From contig NZ_JAGYZD010000068.1 of NCBI RefSeq assembly GCF_018371055.1, positions 1 through 7,735 on the forward strand: a stretch of DNA of 7,735 nt, read 5' to 3'. Positions 1 to 6,369 of the stretch are shown in pieces. The translations under genes and the position numbers were made by a program. Source of the stretch: Finegoldia magna. GTDB taxonomy: Bacteria; Bacillota; Clostridia; Tissierellales; Peptoniphilaceae. Each line of letters starts with the position of its first letter. Position 1 is the first letter of the stretch. The notes beneath the pieces are model-generated. The model made no database searches and was not told the DNA's origin. It saw only the letters and a list, made by a program, of their open reading frames with translations.

Positions 1-206
1 TCTCTAATTTCTCCGACCATTATTACAGAAGGGTCTTGTCTAAGTACAAACTTCAACGTATTATCAAATCTCAAGCCAATTTTTTCGTTGATTTGAATTT
101 GATTGATCCCAAAAATATTGTACTCAACTGGATTTTCAATCGTGATAATATTTTTATCGACTGTATTTTCTCGTTCTAGCATTGTGTAAAGCGTAGTTGT
201 TTTACC
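1..206 (-). pseudogene. PilB/ComGA/GspE-type secretion ATPase, 3' fragment interrupted by the element
   Basis: The minus strand is open for 68 codons from 206 to the left edge and continues beyond it. The translation starts with [10 protein letters not shown], the second half of a Walker A P-loop (GPTGSGKTTT in this family). It then carries TIENPVEY (the Asp-box region), [15 protein letters not shown], and [15 protein letters not shown] (the Walker B region). This order is diagnostic of hexameric type II secretion/type IV pilus assembly ATPases, which drive pseudopilus or pilus assembly at the inner face of the membrane. The N-terminal domain and the first half of the P-loop are missing, and the codon directly upstream of GGT (204-206) is a TAG stop. 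The fragment therefore cannot make a functional ATPase here. An internal ATG lies at 180-182, but I see no ribosome binding site for it. I cannot tell ComGA (competence), PilB (pilus) and GspE apart from this piece. Confidence 0.88.
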
Positions 207-240
207 CTATTGTGTCAAGTTATTGCTTATAATTATATCA
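190..240 (-). promoter_or_regulatory. Possible outward-facing promoter elements at the element end
   Basis: Two weak candidates point out of the element toward the ATPase fragment. The first is an extended -10 (TGATATAAT, minus strand, 232-240) with no convincing -35. The second is a perfect -35 (TTGACA, 213-218) followed after 17 bp by TACGCT at 190-195, which lies in host DNA. In a circular form the TTGACA would instead face the other element end. Neither is a full consensus promoter. Confidence 0.3.
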
Positions 241-245
241 CATTA
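204..245. other. Element-host junction (attachment site half) inside the P-loop codons
   Basis: The host frame is intact up to GGT (Gly, 204-206) and breaks at 207-209, which reads TAG on the minus strand where a Ser or similar codon is expected. The recombinase stop codon is at 243-245, leaving about 35 bp for the terminal recombinase site. That interval holds TTGACA (213-218, minus) and a TATAATTATA palindrome (229-238). The exact crossover dinucleotide cannot be fixed without the other junction or an empty site, because recombining sites share a few bases that could lie on either side of 207. Confidence 0.65.
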
Positions 246-1700
246 TTTATAGACAATTTCTATGTTTTTTGAGGCGTCTACTATAATCTCTTTGATGTTA
301 TTTTCAACAATTTCATTAGTTAATTTTAAGTCTATATTACACATAGTAATATTTTCTAATTTATCTTTAGTTTCAGACTCCTCTTTTAAACTACTTAATT
401 GTTCATTTATATTATTCTTAATTACCAGAAATTCTTCTCGTGTAAGTTTAGAATCTAAATATAACTCATAGTTCTTTTGTATTTCAAATTTTAGTGCATT
501 CACTTTTCCTTGATCTACCTTTTTACTTTTAATAGTCTTTCTTTCTTCTAATCTTACACCTCTTCTTTTTAAACTCTCCAACACATAACTTTCGACTGCC
601 TTTGAACTAATGGAATTTGACTTTGAATTTAAACTACATACTCTACATCTAAATCTACAGTCATATTTCTTTTCATTTTTACCAACAACTGCTCTGTAAT
701 CAAACTTCATTTTATGCCCACATACACCACATATTACTTTTGACCTAAGAGGACTATCTACATCTCTTGCATCATTATGAGCTGGAAACGATCTTTGATT
801 TAATATATCTTGAACTTTATTAAATTCCTCTTTGAAAATAATTGGTTCAAAAGCATTTTCTATTCTGCCCCATTCTTCTTTAGGTCTTGGTATACTTTTT
901 CTTATTGGAGTTTTGTACGTTTTATTATATAAAAATGTTCCTGTGTAAGATTCATTTCTTAGAATTCTACTTATCTGTCCTGTGGTCCACAAAATCTTTT
1001 TATAATTTTCTAGACTTTCTCCTCTTAATACTCTCTTTCTTTCAGATCCTGTAAGATATTTTTCCTTATTAAAATTTTTAGCTATACTCCCCTGGGAATG
1101 TCCTTCTAATATCATATCAAAAGCTTTTCTTACCACTTTAGCAGATATGTCATCTTTTATGATTTTGTATTTATTTTTTGGATCTTTAACATAACCAAAA
1201 GGTGCTTCGTTAATTATCTTTCCCTTTGTCTTTAGTGAATTCAAAGTAAGCTTTATTTTTTCTGAAAGTTCTTTACTATAATAATCGTAAAGTAATGATT
1301 TAAATTGAGTGTCAATTTCAATGGTTCCGTTACAATTATCTTTACTATCAAATCCATCATTGATAGAGATAAATCTTACTCCTAAAAAGGGAAAAATATT
1401 TTCTAAATAGTTTCCTGTTTCAATATAGTCTCTTGAAAATCTAGATAAATCTTTTACAATAATACAATTGGTATTTAGATCTCTTATATCTTCCATTAAT
1501 CGTTCAAAAGCAGGTCTATTTGTATTCATACCTGAATAACCGTCATCTATATATTCAATCTTATTATCTACACAAAAATCAGAAAAATTTTTATCAATAT
1601 ATGATAAGATTAATTGTCTTTGATTCTTTATGCTATTACTTTCCTCATTTTTTTCATAATCTTCTTTAGATAATCTCATGTAAATTCCTATTTTATACAT
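243..1700 (-). CDS. Large serine recombinase, third of the triplet
   Basis: This 485-aa large serine recombinase would break and rejoin DNA through a covalent phosphoserine link at the element ends. The N-terminal resolvase-type domain (about residues 1-150) has the catalytic Ser11 in IYMRLS, the DDGYSG...NRP motif (52-63) and VKDLSRFSRDY (82-92) with active-site arginines. The recombinase domain spans about 160-290 (NEAPFGY at 164-170; ILRNESYTG at 246-254). A zinc-ribbon-like segment follows, with Cys324, 327, 348, 352 and 355, one more Cys than the usual four. A Lys/Glu-rich, probably coiled-coil tail (about 395-450) completes it. The ATG at 1698-1700 begins 18 nt after the stop of the second recombinase and has a modest AGAGGAAAT site. 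It is the shortest of the three, with the shortest tail. Lying next to the element end, it is probably co-translated with the others from the promoter at 5041-5069. Confidence 0.95.
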   Translation of the reverse strand: MYKIGIYMRLSKEDYEKNEESNSIKNQRQLILSYIDKNFSDFCVDNKIEYIDDGYSGMNTNRPAFERLMEDIRDLNTNCIIVKDLSRFSRDYIETGNYLENIFPFLGVRFISINDGFDSKDNCNGTIEIDTQFKSLLYDYYSKELSEKIKLTLNSLKTKGKIINEAPFGYVKDPKNKYKIIKDDISAKVVRKAFDMILEGHSQGSIAKNFNKEKYLTGSERKRVLRGESLENYKKILWTTGQISRILRNESYTGTFLYNKTYKTPIRKSIPRPKEEWGRIENAFEPIIFKEEFNKVQDILNQRSFPAHNDARDVDSPLRSKVICGVCGHKMKFDYRAVVGKNEKKYDCRFRCRVCSLNSKSNSISSKAVESYVLESLKRRGVRLEERKTIKSKKVDQGKVNALKFEIQKNYELYLDSKLTREEFLVIKNNINEQLSSLKEESETKDKLENITMCNIDLKLTNEIVENNIKEIIVDASKNIEIVYK

Positions 1701-1718
1701 CTTGATTTCCTCTGACTT

Positions 1719-3347
1719 TTAAAGTGTGAAAGTAAAGTATACGTCTAATTTTTTATCTTTATGAACAATAATCTTATCAATTAAGCTCCTATAATATCCA
1801 GATTGCTCCCTGTCAAGTTGATATAAGTTCTTTGAAAACTCAATTCCTTTTAAATACTTATTCTTTAATTTGGTTAGTTGAGTATCAACTATTCGTCTTT
1901 CTCTTTCAATTGTGTTCTTTTGATTATTTTTAACTTCTCTGATTTTTTTATAGTAATCAATTTTAACTTGTCCTTGACAATATTTTTCATATGTTTTTAA
2001 TATTTCATACTCAAGCTCCTTTATTTTCTTGTCCATAGATTCTAAGGACTTCATCTTATTTTGCTTTAAACTTTCATATTTTGATTTAAGAGTTTCTTCA
2101 ACCCATTCAAAGCTAATGTTTTCTTCCATTAATTTTTTTATTTCTTCATTTAATATGCTTTTTAACTGTATCTCTGAAATAACCACATGGTTATTACTCC
2201 TATCTTCTTCTAGATTTCTACAACCATAGTAGTAATATCTTCTGCCACAAGAAACAGAGTAGTATCTATATAATTTATTTCCACATATGCCACAAAATAG
2301 CAATCCGTAAAAGCAATCTTCTCTTCCTTCATATTTTGGTATCAAGTATTTTCCAAAACTCTTATCATATTTATCTCTTAATTGTTTTTGAACATTTTGA
2401 AATACTTTTTTGTCTATAATTGCTTCATGTCTATCTTCAATTCTTATCCATTCTTTTTCTGGTCTTACTTTATTCCTACTACCATCCTCTAGCATATTTG
2501 TGTATCTACCTTGAACTAAATTTCCAATATACGCTTCATTTTTTAAAATTCTTTGAATAGACCAATTTCTCCATCCAGGATTCGTTTCTTTGTCTTTATA
2601 TACTTCTCCTGTTTTGTAATAAATGTTTGGCGGATTATATCTTTTTTTATTTAATTCTCTAGCTATTGTTACCATACTTGCTCCATTATTAGCTAATTCA
2701 AAGATATAAACTATTTCATCTCTTACTTTTTCATCAACTTTAAATACACTTCCACCTTCTGTTTTTACTGATATATATCCAAAAGGTGGCTTCCCACCAA
2801 TATGGTAGCCTTTCTTCATTAATTCTTTTTTAGAACTTCTAACTTTTTTTGATATGTCTTTTGAATACATATCATTCATGATATTTTTAATTGTTACTTC
2901 AAAGCTTTTCTTATCATCAAGCCCATTTAAAGAATCTACTTTATCTATAACAGATATGAATCTAACTTTTAAAAATGGGAATATATTTTCTATATAGTTA
3001 CCTATTTCTAAGTATTCTCTTCCAAATCTTGAAAGATCTCTTACTATAATACAATTAATTTCTTTTGACTTAATATCTCCCATCATCTCTATAAATCCTG
3101 GACGTTTAAAATTTGTGCCTGTGAATTCATAATCTTCGTAGACTTTTACTACTTGTATATCATTTTCTTCTGCATACTTTTTTCCTATTTCTATTTGGCT
3201 ATCAATAGATTCACTTTTATTCCTATACTTTTCTTTTCTATCTTGAGATAATCGTGTATATATTCCTGCTCTATATTTAGTTTCTTTTTTAGATAATAGA
3301 GCTACTTTGTTATCTTTATTTAAATATCTTTTACTAGTTCTAGCCAT
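1719..3347 (-). CDS. Large serine recombinase, second of the triplet
   Basis: This 542-aa large serine recombinase has a basic N-terminal extension of about 24 residues before the catalytic domain. Catalytic Ser34 lies in GIYTRLSQD, and VRDLSRFGREY (102-112) supplies the conserved arginines. The usual DGYSG motif is replaced by DYEFTGTNFKRPGF (72-85), a variant that keeps Gly and the RP pair. The recombinase domain covers about 185-315 (GGKPPFGY at 184-191; ILKNEAYIG at 267-275). The zinc ribbon has Cys352, 355, 367 and 376, with atypical spacing in the second pair. A long coiled-coil region runs from about 395 to 500. The ATG directly follows the TAA of the upstream recombinase (TAAATG). Its ribosome binding site, AGGAGG, lies inside the last codons of that gene, so translational coupling is likely. 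All catalytic residues are present, so it is not an obvious dead partner. Confidence 0.95.
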   Translation of the reverse strand: MARTSKRYLNKDNKVALLSKKETKYRAGIYTRLSQDRKEKYRNKSESIDSQIEIGKKYAEENDIQVVKVYEDYEFTGTNFKRPGFIEMMGDIKSKEINCIIVRDLSRFGREYLEIGNYIENIFPFLKVRFISVIDKVDSLNGLDDKKSFEVTIKNIMNDMYSKDISKKVRSSKKELMKKGYHIGGKPPFGYISVKTEGGSVFKVDEKVRDEIVYIFELANNGASMVTIARELNKKRYNPPNIYYKTGEVYKDKETNPGWRNWSIQRILKNEAYIGNLVQGRYTNMLEDGSRNKVRPEKEWIRIEDRHEAIIDKKVFQNVQKQLRDKYDKSFGKYLIPKYEGREDCFYGLLFCGICGNKLYRYYSVSCGRRYYYYGCRNLEEDRSNNHVVISEIQLKSILNEEIKKLMEENISFEWVEETLKSKYESLKQNKMKSLESMDKKIKELEYEILKTYEKYCQGQVKIDYYKKIREVKNNQKNTIERERRIVDTQLTKLKNKYLKGIEFSKNLYQLDREQSGYYRSLIDKIIVHKDKKLDVYFTFTL

Positions 3348-4973
3348 TTAGCTTATCCTCCTAGCTGAAGAAATGTTTTTTAAAGAATCTAGCTCCTTAT
3401 CATTTGCTATCATTTTATTGAGTATTTTAAACTCTTCTGCATGATTAAATACTACTTGGATTTCTTTATTCTCTCCAATAACGATCTTATTTACCAACAT
3501 AACTAATGATAATCTGTCGATTTTATTTAGTTGTTTATTTCTCTTAATTTCATTAATCCATTTTTTGTTTTCTTCTAGAAGTTTATACACATTAGATTTT
3601 ATATTTTCTCTATTTTGTATTTCTTTATCAATTTCTTTAATTTTACTTTTATAAGCTTCTCTAAACCTATTAAATTCATTTTTTGTCAATATTTTATCTT
3701 CTAAATCGCTATATAGACAAGATAGTATAGCTTCGTACTTTTCTTTTTGTCTTATTAACTCACGTCCTTCATAATCAATAGCAGATAATTTTATTTTTTT
3801 ATTTTTAATCTTCTTATATAGCAACTCTTGAAAAGATATATACTGAGTAAATATATCTTTAATTACTTCTAAAAGTTCTTCTTTTTTTACAGCATGTCTA
3901 GTGCAAGAACCATTTTTGTTATAATTTGAGCATATATACTGAACTATCTTTTTGCCTCCACTTTTTATTTCTCTTCTTATTAGTGGTGATCCGCAATCTT
4001 TACAGAACATTAAACCAGCAAAAATATCTGGATTTTTATTTCTAGCTTGCCATACATCTCTATCTAATAAATTATTTGCTATATTAAATATCTCTTTTGA
4101 TACAATTTTTTCATGGCAATTTTTAACTATGACCCAATCATTAGGACTTACACAAATTTCTTTTTCACTTTTGTAGTTTAATTTAATCCTTTTTCCTTGT
4201 TCCATATAACCGATGTATACTCTATTTCTGATAATCCTATTTATAGAGTTAACTGACCACTTTCCGCCTTTAATCGGTCTAAATCCCCCATTAAAATTTA
4301 ATCCTGATTTTTCCTTATAAATTAATGGAGAATCAATTCCAAGATCATTTAAATGGTATGCTATAGAATTAGAAGAATATCCTAACAATTTCATTCCAAA
4401 TATTCTTTTTACTACTTCAGCAGCTTTTTCATCGATTTCTAATTTATTCTTATTTTCTTTGCTCTTCTTATATCCATATGGGGCAAAAGCACCTATATAA
4501 TCCCCTTTTTCCCTCTTGACTTTTTGAGCACTTCTCACTTTATTTGATATATCTCTACAATAGCTATCGTTTATGAAATTTTTTATTGGTAATATAAGGT
4601 GTGTATCATTCATATCTGCATTTTGGCTATCATAATTATCTGTTATGGATATAAATCGAACTTGCATATCTGGAAATATTTTTTGAATATATCGTCCTGC
4701 TCCTATATAATCTCTTCCAAATCTTGATAAATCCTTTACTATCAAAGTATCGAATTCTTTATTTTCAAGACTTCTTATCATTTCATTAAATTGTGGACGA
4801 TTATAGGTAGCTCCTGAATAACCATCATCAACAAATTCTTTTAAAATTTTTATTCCTTGCTTATTTGCATAGTTATGAATTAATTCTCTTTGATTTGATA
4901 TTGAGTTGCTTTCTTCTACATCTCCATCTTCTCTTGATAATCTTAAATAAATACAAGCTTTACTTTTGCACAT
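3348..4973 (-). CDS. Large serine recombinase, first of the triplet
   Basis: This 541-aa large serine recombinase has catalytic Ser13 in CIYLRLSRED, DDGYSGATYNRP (49-60) and VKDLSRFGRDY (79-89). The recombinase domain lies at about 160-290 (GAFAPYGY at 161-168; IIRNRVYIG at 247-255). It has a canonical four-Cys zinc ribbon (Cys324, 327, 348, 357), then a charged coiled coil from about 385 to 485 and a short C-terminal strand/helix. I chose the ATG at 4971-4973 because AAGGAGGG lies 8 nt upstream. An in-frame TTG at 5036 would add 21 residues, but it has no ribosome binding site and falls at the predicted transcription start. This is the promoter-proximal gene of the operon. Its start site can be hidden by the leader hairpin at 4985-5022. 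Its TAA abuts the ATG of the next recombinase. Confidence 0.95.
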   Translation of the reverse strand: MCKSKACIYLRLSREDGDVEESNSISNQRELIHNYANKQGIKILKEFVDDGYSGATYNRPQFNEMIRSLENKEFDTLIVKDLSRFGRDYIGAGRYIQKIFPDMQVRFISITDNYDSQNADMNDTHLILPIKNFINDSYCRDISNKVRSAQKVKREKGDYIGAFAPYGYKKSKENKNKLEIDEKAAEVVKRIFGMKLLGYSSNSIAYHLNDLGIDSPLIYKEKSGLNFNGGFRPIKGGKWSVNSINRIIRNRVYIGYMEQGKRIKLNYKSEKEICVSPNDWVIVKNCHEKIVSKEIFNIANNLLDRDVWQARNKNPDIFAGLMFCKDCGSPLIRREIKSGGKKIVQYICSNYNKNGSCTRHAVKKEELLEVIKDIFTQYISFQELLYKKIKNKKIKLSAIDYEGRELIRQKEKYEAILSCLYSDLEDKILTKNEFNRFREAYKSKIKEIDKEIQNRENIKSNVYKLLEENKKWINEIKRNKQLNKIDRLSLVMLVNKIVIGENKEIQVVFNHAEEFKILNKMIANDKELDSLKNISSARRIS

Positions 4974-4980
4974 AAAAAAG

Positions 4981-5022
4981 CCCTCCTTCATTTTATTCTT
5001 TAGATACAAAATTAAATGAAGG
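4981..5022 (-). promoter_or_regulatory. Leader hairpin overlapping the ribosome binding site of the first recombinase
   Basis: In the minus-strand transcript CCTTCATTT (5014-5022) pairs perfectly with AAATGAAGG (4985-4993). After one A/A mismatch, three further pairs follow. The 3' arm contains AAGG of the Shine-Dalgarno sequence AAGGAGGG (4981-4988), so the folded form should lower ribosome access to the recombinase operon. The hairpin starts only about 12 nt from the predicted transcript 5' end, a position where it could also protect the mRNA. The pairing is seen in the sequence; the regulatory effect is inferred. Confidence 0.6.
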
Positions 5023-5040
5023 TTAGGCTTCCACAATCAA

Positions 5041-5069
5041 AGTATAACGCTCCCTATTTTTTATTTCAA
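5041..5069 (-). promoter_or_regulatory. Sigma-A-type promoter of the recombinase operon
   Basis: The minus strand has TTGAAA (5064-5069), a 17-bp spacer and TATACT (5041-5046), each one base off consensus. Transcription should start near 5034, about 60 nt before the ATG of the first recombinase. It sits just after the stop codon of the small upstream gene (5079), so the recombinases can be expressed separately from it. Confidence 0.75.
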
Positions 5070-5078
5070 TACTCTTTA

Positions 5079-5339
5079 TTAAAAAATAAATAGTTTTTCT
5101 TCTATATATGATTCTACTATGTCGCTTAATGTTAGACCCGTATCTTTAAATGTAAATAGCACTTTGTAGCCATCTATGTCGTAAGTTTTATCACTTGTTT
5201 TTTCTTCTTTTTTCAAGCTTTCATTTTGTATACCTTCTTTTATTTTTTGTTCATCTAAATTTAAGTTATTCATACTTCTAAGCTCCTTAAATAAACAGTT
5301 AAGTTTTATGACTTTGGTAGGTGTCTTGGCAGACAGCAT
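5079..5339 (-). CDS. Small element protein upstream of the recombinases (possibly TnpW-like)
   Basis: This is a small acidic/basic protein of 86 aa from the ATG at 5337-5339, or 64 aa from the in-frame ATG at 5271-5273. Both starts have good ribosome binding sites: GGAGGTGA 7 nt before the first, AAGGAG 9 nt before the second. The frame stays open upstream to a TTG at 5477 (132 aa), without a good site there. The C-terminal 35 residues (TYDIDGYKVLFTFKDTGLTL onward) resemble the short YxxxGxxYxVxxxF domain of TnpW-type proteins found beside transposon recombinases. That resemblance is from memory and weak. The N-terminal part of the long form is coded in visibly less AT-rich DNA than the C-terminal part. 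It ends 10 bp before the -35 of the recombinase promoter. A role as accessory or directionality factor is possible from position only. Confidence 0.6.
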   Translation of the reverse strand: MLSAKTPTKVIKLNCLFKELRSMNNLNLDEQKIKEGIQNESLKKEEKTSDKTYDIDGYKVLFTFKDTGLTLSDIVESYIEEKLFIF

Positions 5340-5701
5340 AGGAATTTCACCTCCGCCTCTTTTTAGATGAGCCGGCATCAACTTTAGAAGTATCATTATC
5401 CCCAAGTATTTCATAGCACAGAAAGCCATTTCTGATTTACAGGTACTATTTGTCGCTCTCTTTCTTTTATCCTTCAATTATTTTTTGAGTATCCATTTAA
5501 ACCTAATCTTTTAAGCAGAAAGATCTTGGCGTAGTTTGTATCGCTCCATACTTGGTTAACGTCCTATCGTGGTCTATGCAGTTGTCAAGGTTCAATTCTT
5601 TCATCTATATAAATCGAGTGATAAAAATATCCCTCTATATATAAACCTTAATTTTTAGGCCTCTTGTTTCCATTTTTTTAGAATTTTTTTAATTTTTTCA
5701 C
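5340..5701 (-). other. Less AT-rich leader region upstream of the small gene; no independent gene seen
   Basis: About 5340-5610 contains stretches clearly richer in G+C than the genes around it (for example 5340-5390 and 5520-5600). The reading frame of the small gene is open through it back to 5477. No stop interrupts that part, and the possible starts TTG 5477 and ATG 5429 lack ribosome binding sites. A TTGACA (5583-5588, minus) is present, but no fitting -10 follows at 16-18 bp, so I do not call a promoter. Short pairings such as GTAT/ATAC around 5538-5551 are too weak to call structure. From about 5610 to 5701 the DNA returns to plain AT-rich sequence. The composition suggests a conserved RNA or DNA segment carried between elements. 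Confidence 0.4.
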
Positions 5702-5729
5702 AAAAAATAGAGAGCAAAGACTGCTCCCC
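5702..5729 (-). terminator. Intrinsic terminator after the sigma-like gene
   Basis: In the minus-strand transcript GGGGAGCA (5722-5729) pairs with TGCTCTCT (5709-5716) over 8 positions, two of them G-U, with a 5-nt loop. One A and then six T (5702-5707) follow. It begins 15 nt after the sigma-like stop codon and isolates that gene from the recombinase region. Confidence 0.85.
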
Positions 5730-5744
5730 GTTGATATCTTCTTA

Positions 5745-6146
5745 TTATTCTCTTTCAATTATTTTCTTTAGTTTTTGTAATATTTTATTTCTAAGGCTGA
5801 ATATTTTCTTAGGAGATACTTTTTCTTGTTTCGCTAAATCTCTAATAGTTCTCTCTTCAAAATATAGGGCAATAATTATTCTTCTCTCGTATTCGTTTAA
5901 TTTATCGAGTGCTTTATATAGATCTTCTAACCTTAGTTTAGTTTCTATTATTTTTTCAATATCTACTTTTTTGTCTTCTATGTTTTCTATGGAATCGTTT
6001 ACTCCTTGAAAATTATAGTCTAGATATTTTCCATCTATTCTTTGTAAATATTCTTCATGATTTTTAAGTTTTTTATATTCTTGATATATTTCATCACTTA
6101 CATATACTTTTTTTCCGCTTACATAAATATATTTTTCTTTAGACAT
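5745..6146 (-). CDS. Sigma-70 region-4-like regulator of the mobile element
   Basis: This 133-aa protein has an N-terminal part KYIYVSGKKVYVSDEIYQEY (residues 5-24) that matches the start of small sigma-like proteins common in Tn916/Tn1549-type elements. An acidic middle (about 45-70) follows. The C-terminal half (about 75-132, LDKLNEYERRIIIALYFEER onward) is a sigma region 4-type helix-turn-helix with the ERRII..LYFEERT...LAK pattern. No region 2 core-binding domain is seen, so it is more likely a DNA-binding activator or repressor than a full sigma factor. The ATG at 6144-6146 has GGAGG 5 nt upstream. It has no promoter of its own between the start and the terminator at 6182-6225, so it depends on readthrough of the upstream leader. 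The target is unknown; genes of its own element are the natural guess. Confidence 0.85.
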   Translation of the reverse strand: MSKEKYIYVSGKKVYVSDEIYQEYKKLKNHEEYLQRIDGKYLDYNFQGVNDSIENIEDKKVDIEKIIETKLRLEDLYKALDKLNEYERRIIIALYFEERTIRDLAKQEKVSPKKIFSLRNKILQKLKKIIERE

Positions 6147-6150
6147 ATTA

Positions 6151-6197
6151 TCCTCCTTTTTATTCTCAAATTTATTTTTGAAAATAAAAAAGGAGGA
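6151..6197 (-). promoter_or_regulatory. 20-bp hairpin burying the ribosome binding site of the sigma-like gene
   Basis: On the minus strand the segment 6177-6197 pairs with 6151-6170: 11 continuous pairs including CCTCC with GGAGG, one bulged base (6186), then 9 more pairs with one G-U, closing on a 6-nt loop (6171-6176). The 3' arm ends in the AAGGAGGA Shine-Dalgarno sequence of the sigma-like gene, so the fold would block initiation. The 5' arm uses the same CCTCC bases as the 3' arm of the terminator at 6182-6225, so both cannot form at once. The pairing is read directly; the switch function is inferred. Confidence 0.7.
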
Positions 6198-6225
6198 CTA
6201 CGGCATTTTGATATGCCAAGTCCTC
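6182..6225 (-). terminator. Intrinsic terminator in the leader of the sigma-like gene
   Basis: In the minus-strand transcript GAGGACT (6219-6225) pairs with AGTCCTC (6193-6199), and an inner GGCAT/ATGCC stem (6213-6217 with 6202-6206) follows a 1x2 internal loop. A T-rich tail lies directly after the stem. The plus-strand direction lacks a T-run. It lies about 35 nt before the sigma-like ATG, downstream of the leader peptide, so it fits an attenuator. It could also simply end a transcript arriving from the MATE gene. Confidence 0.8.
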
Positions 6226-6267
6226 TGAAAAATAGAAGCTTAGAAACTAAGAACCGTTTTACATTAA

Positions 6268-6301
6268 GCCTAAAAAATCAAAATAAATATACTTTTTAGG
6301 C
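6268..6301 (-). repeat. 9-bp inverted repeat over the end of the leader peptide
   Basis: GCCTAAAAA and TTTTTAGGC (6268-6276 and 6293-6301) are perfect complements separated by 16 bp. Both arms lie in or at the edge of the leader peptide codons, and the TAG stop (6270-6272) is in the second arm. A ribosome finishing or stalling on the leader peptide would therefore disrupt this stem. A smaller CTTAG/CTAAG stem (6239-6251) follows before the terminator. Confidence 0.6.
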
Positions 6302-6344
6302 AAGTGGATGTTCTTATAATAATCATATTCGAATTTTTTTTCAT
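6270..6344 (-). CDS. Leader peptide, 24 aa, upstream of the sigma-like gene
   Basis: A short frame reads MKKNSNMIIIRTSTCLKSIF followed by ILIF and a TAG stop. It is preceded by GGAGG (6356-6360) at 11 nt from the ATG, slightly long spacing. It lies in the predicted leader transcript between the -10 at 6395-6400 and the terminator at 6182-6225. Its last codons and stop overlap the hairpin at 6268-6301. I infer a cis-acting role through ribosome position and no function for the peptide itself. Short frames arise by chance in AT-rich DNA; the ribosome binding site and placement are what support it. Confidence 0.5.
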   Translation of the reverse strand: MKKNSNMIIIRTSTCLKSIFILIF

Positions 6345-6369
6345 TAAAATATCTGCCTCCATTACACCC

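Noticed and set aside
262..471. Plus-strand frames opposite the recombinases, small gene and MATE gene (for example 262-471, 2029-2229, 3952-4176, 6728-6934)
   Set aside because: All are antisense to well-supported genes, have no ribosome binding sites and no recognisable domain.
4974..5036. 21-residue N-terminal extension of the first recombinase from a TTG at 5036
   Set aside because: No ribosome binding site, the TTG falls at the predicted transcription start, and the ATG at 4973 has AAGGAGGG and begins right before the catalytic domain.
5560..5588. TTGACA at 5583-5588 as promoter of the small gene
   Set aside because: The bases 16-18 bp downstream (AGGACG area) do not resemble a -10.
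207..5590. Shared CTTGACA at the element tip and at about 5583-5589 as a repeated recombinase site
   Set aside because: The match is only about 7-9 bases with no extended similarity or symmetry, so it is probably chance.
6057..6299. 80-aa plus-strand frame
   Set aside because: It is antisense to the sigma-like gene and its leader hairpins, lacks a ribosome binding site and has only hydrophobic, shadow-like composition.
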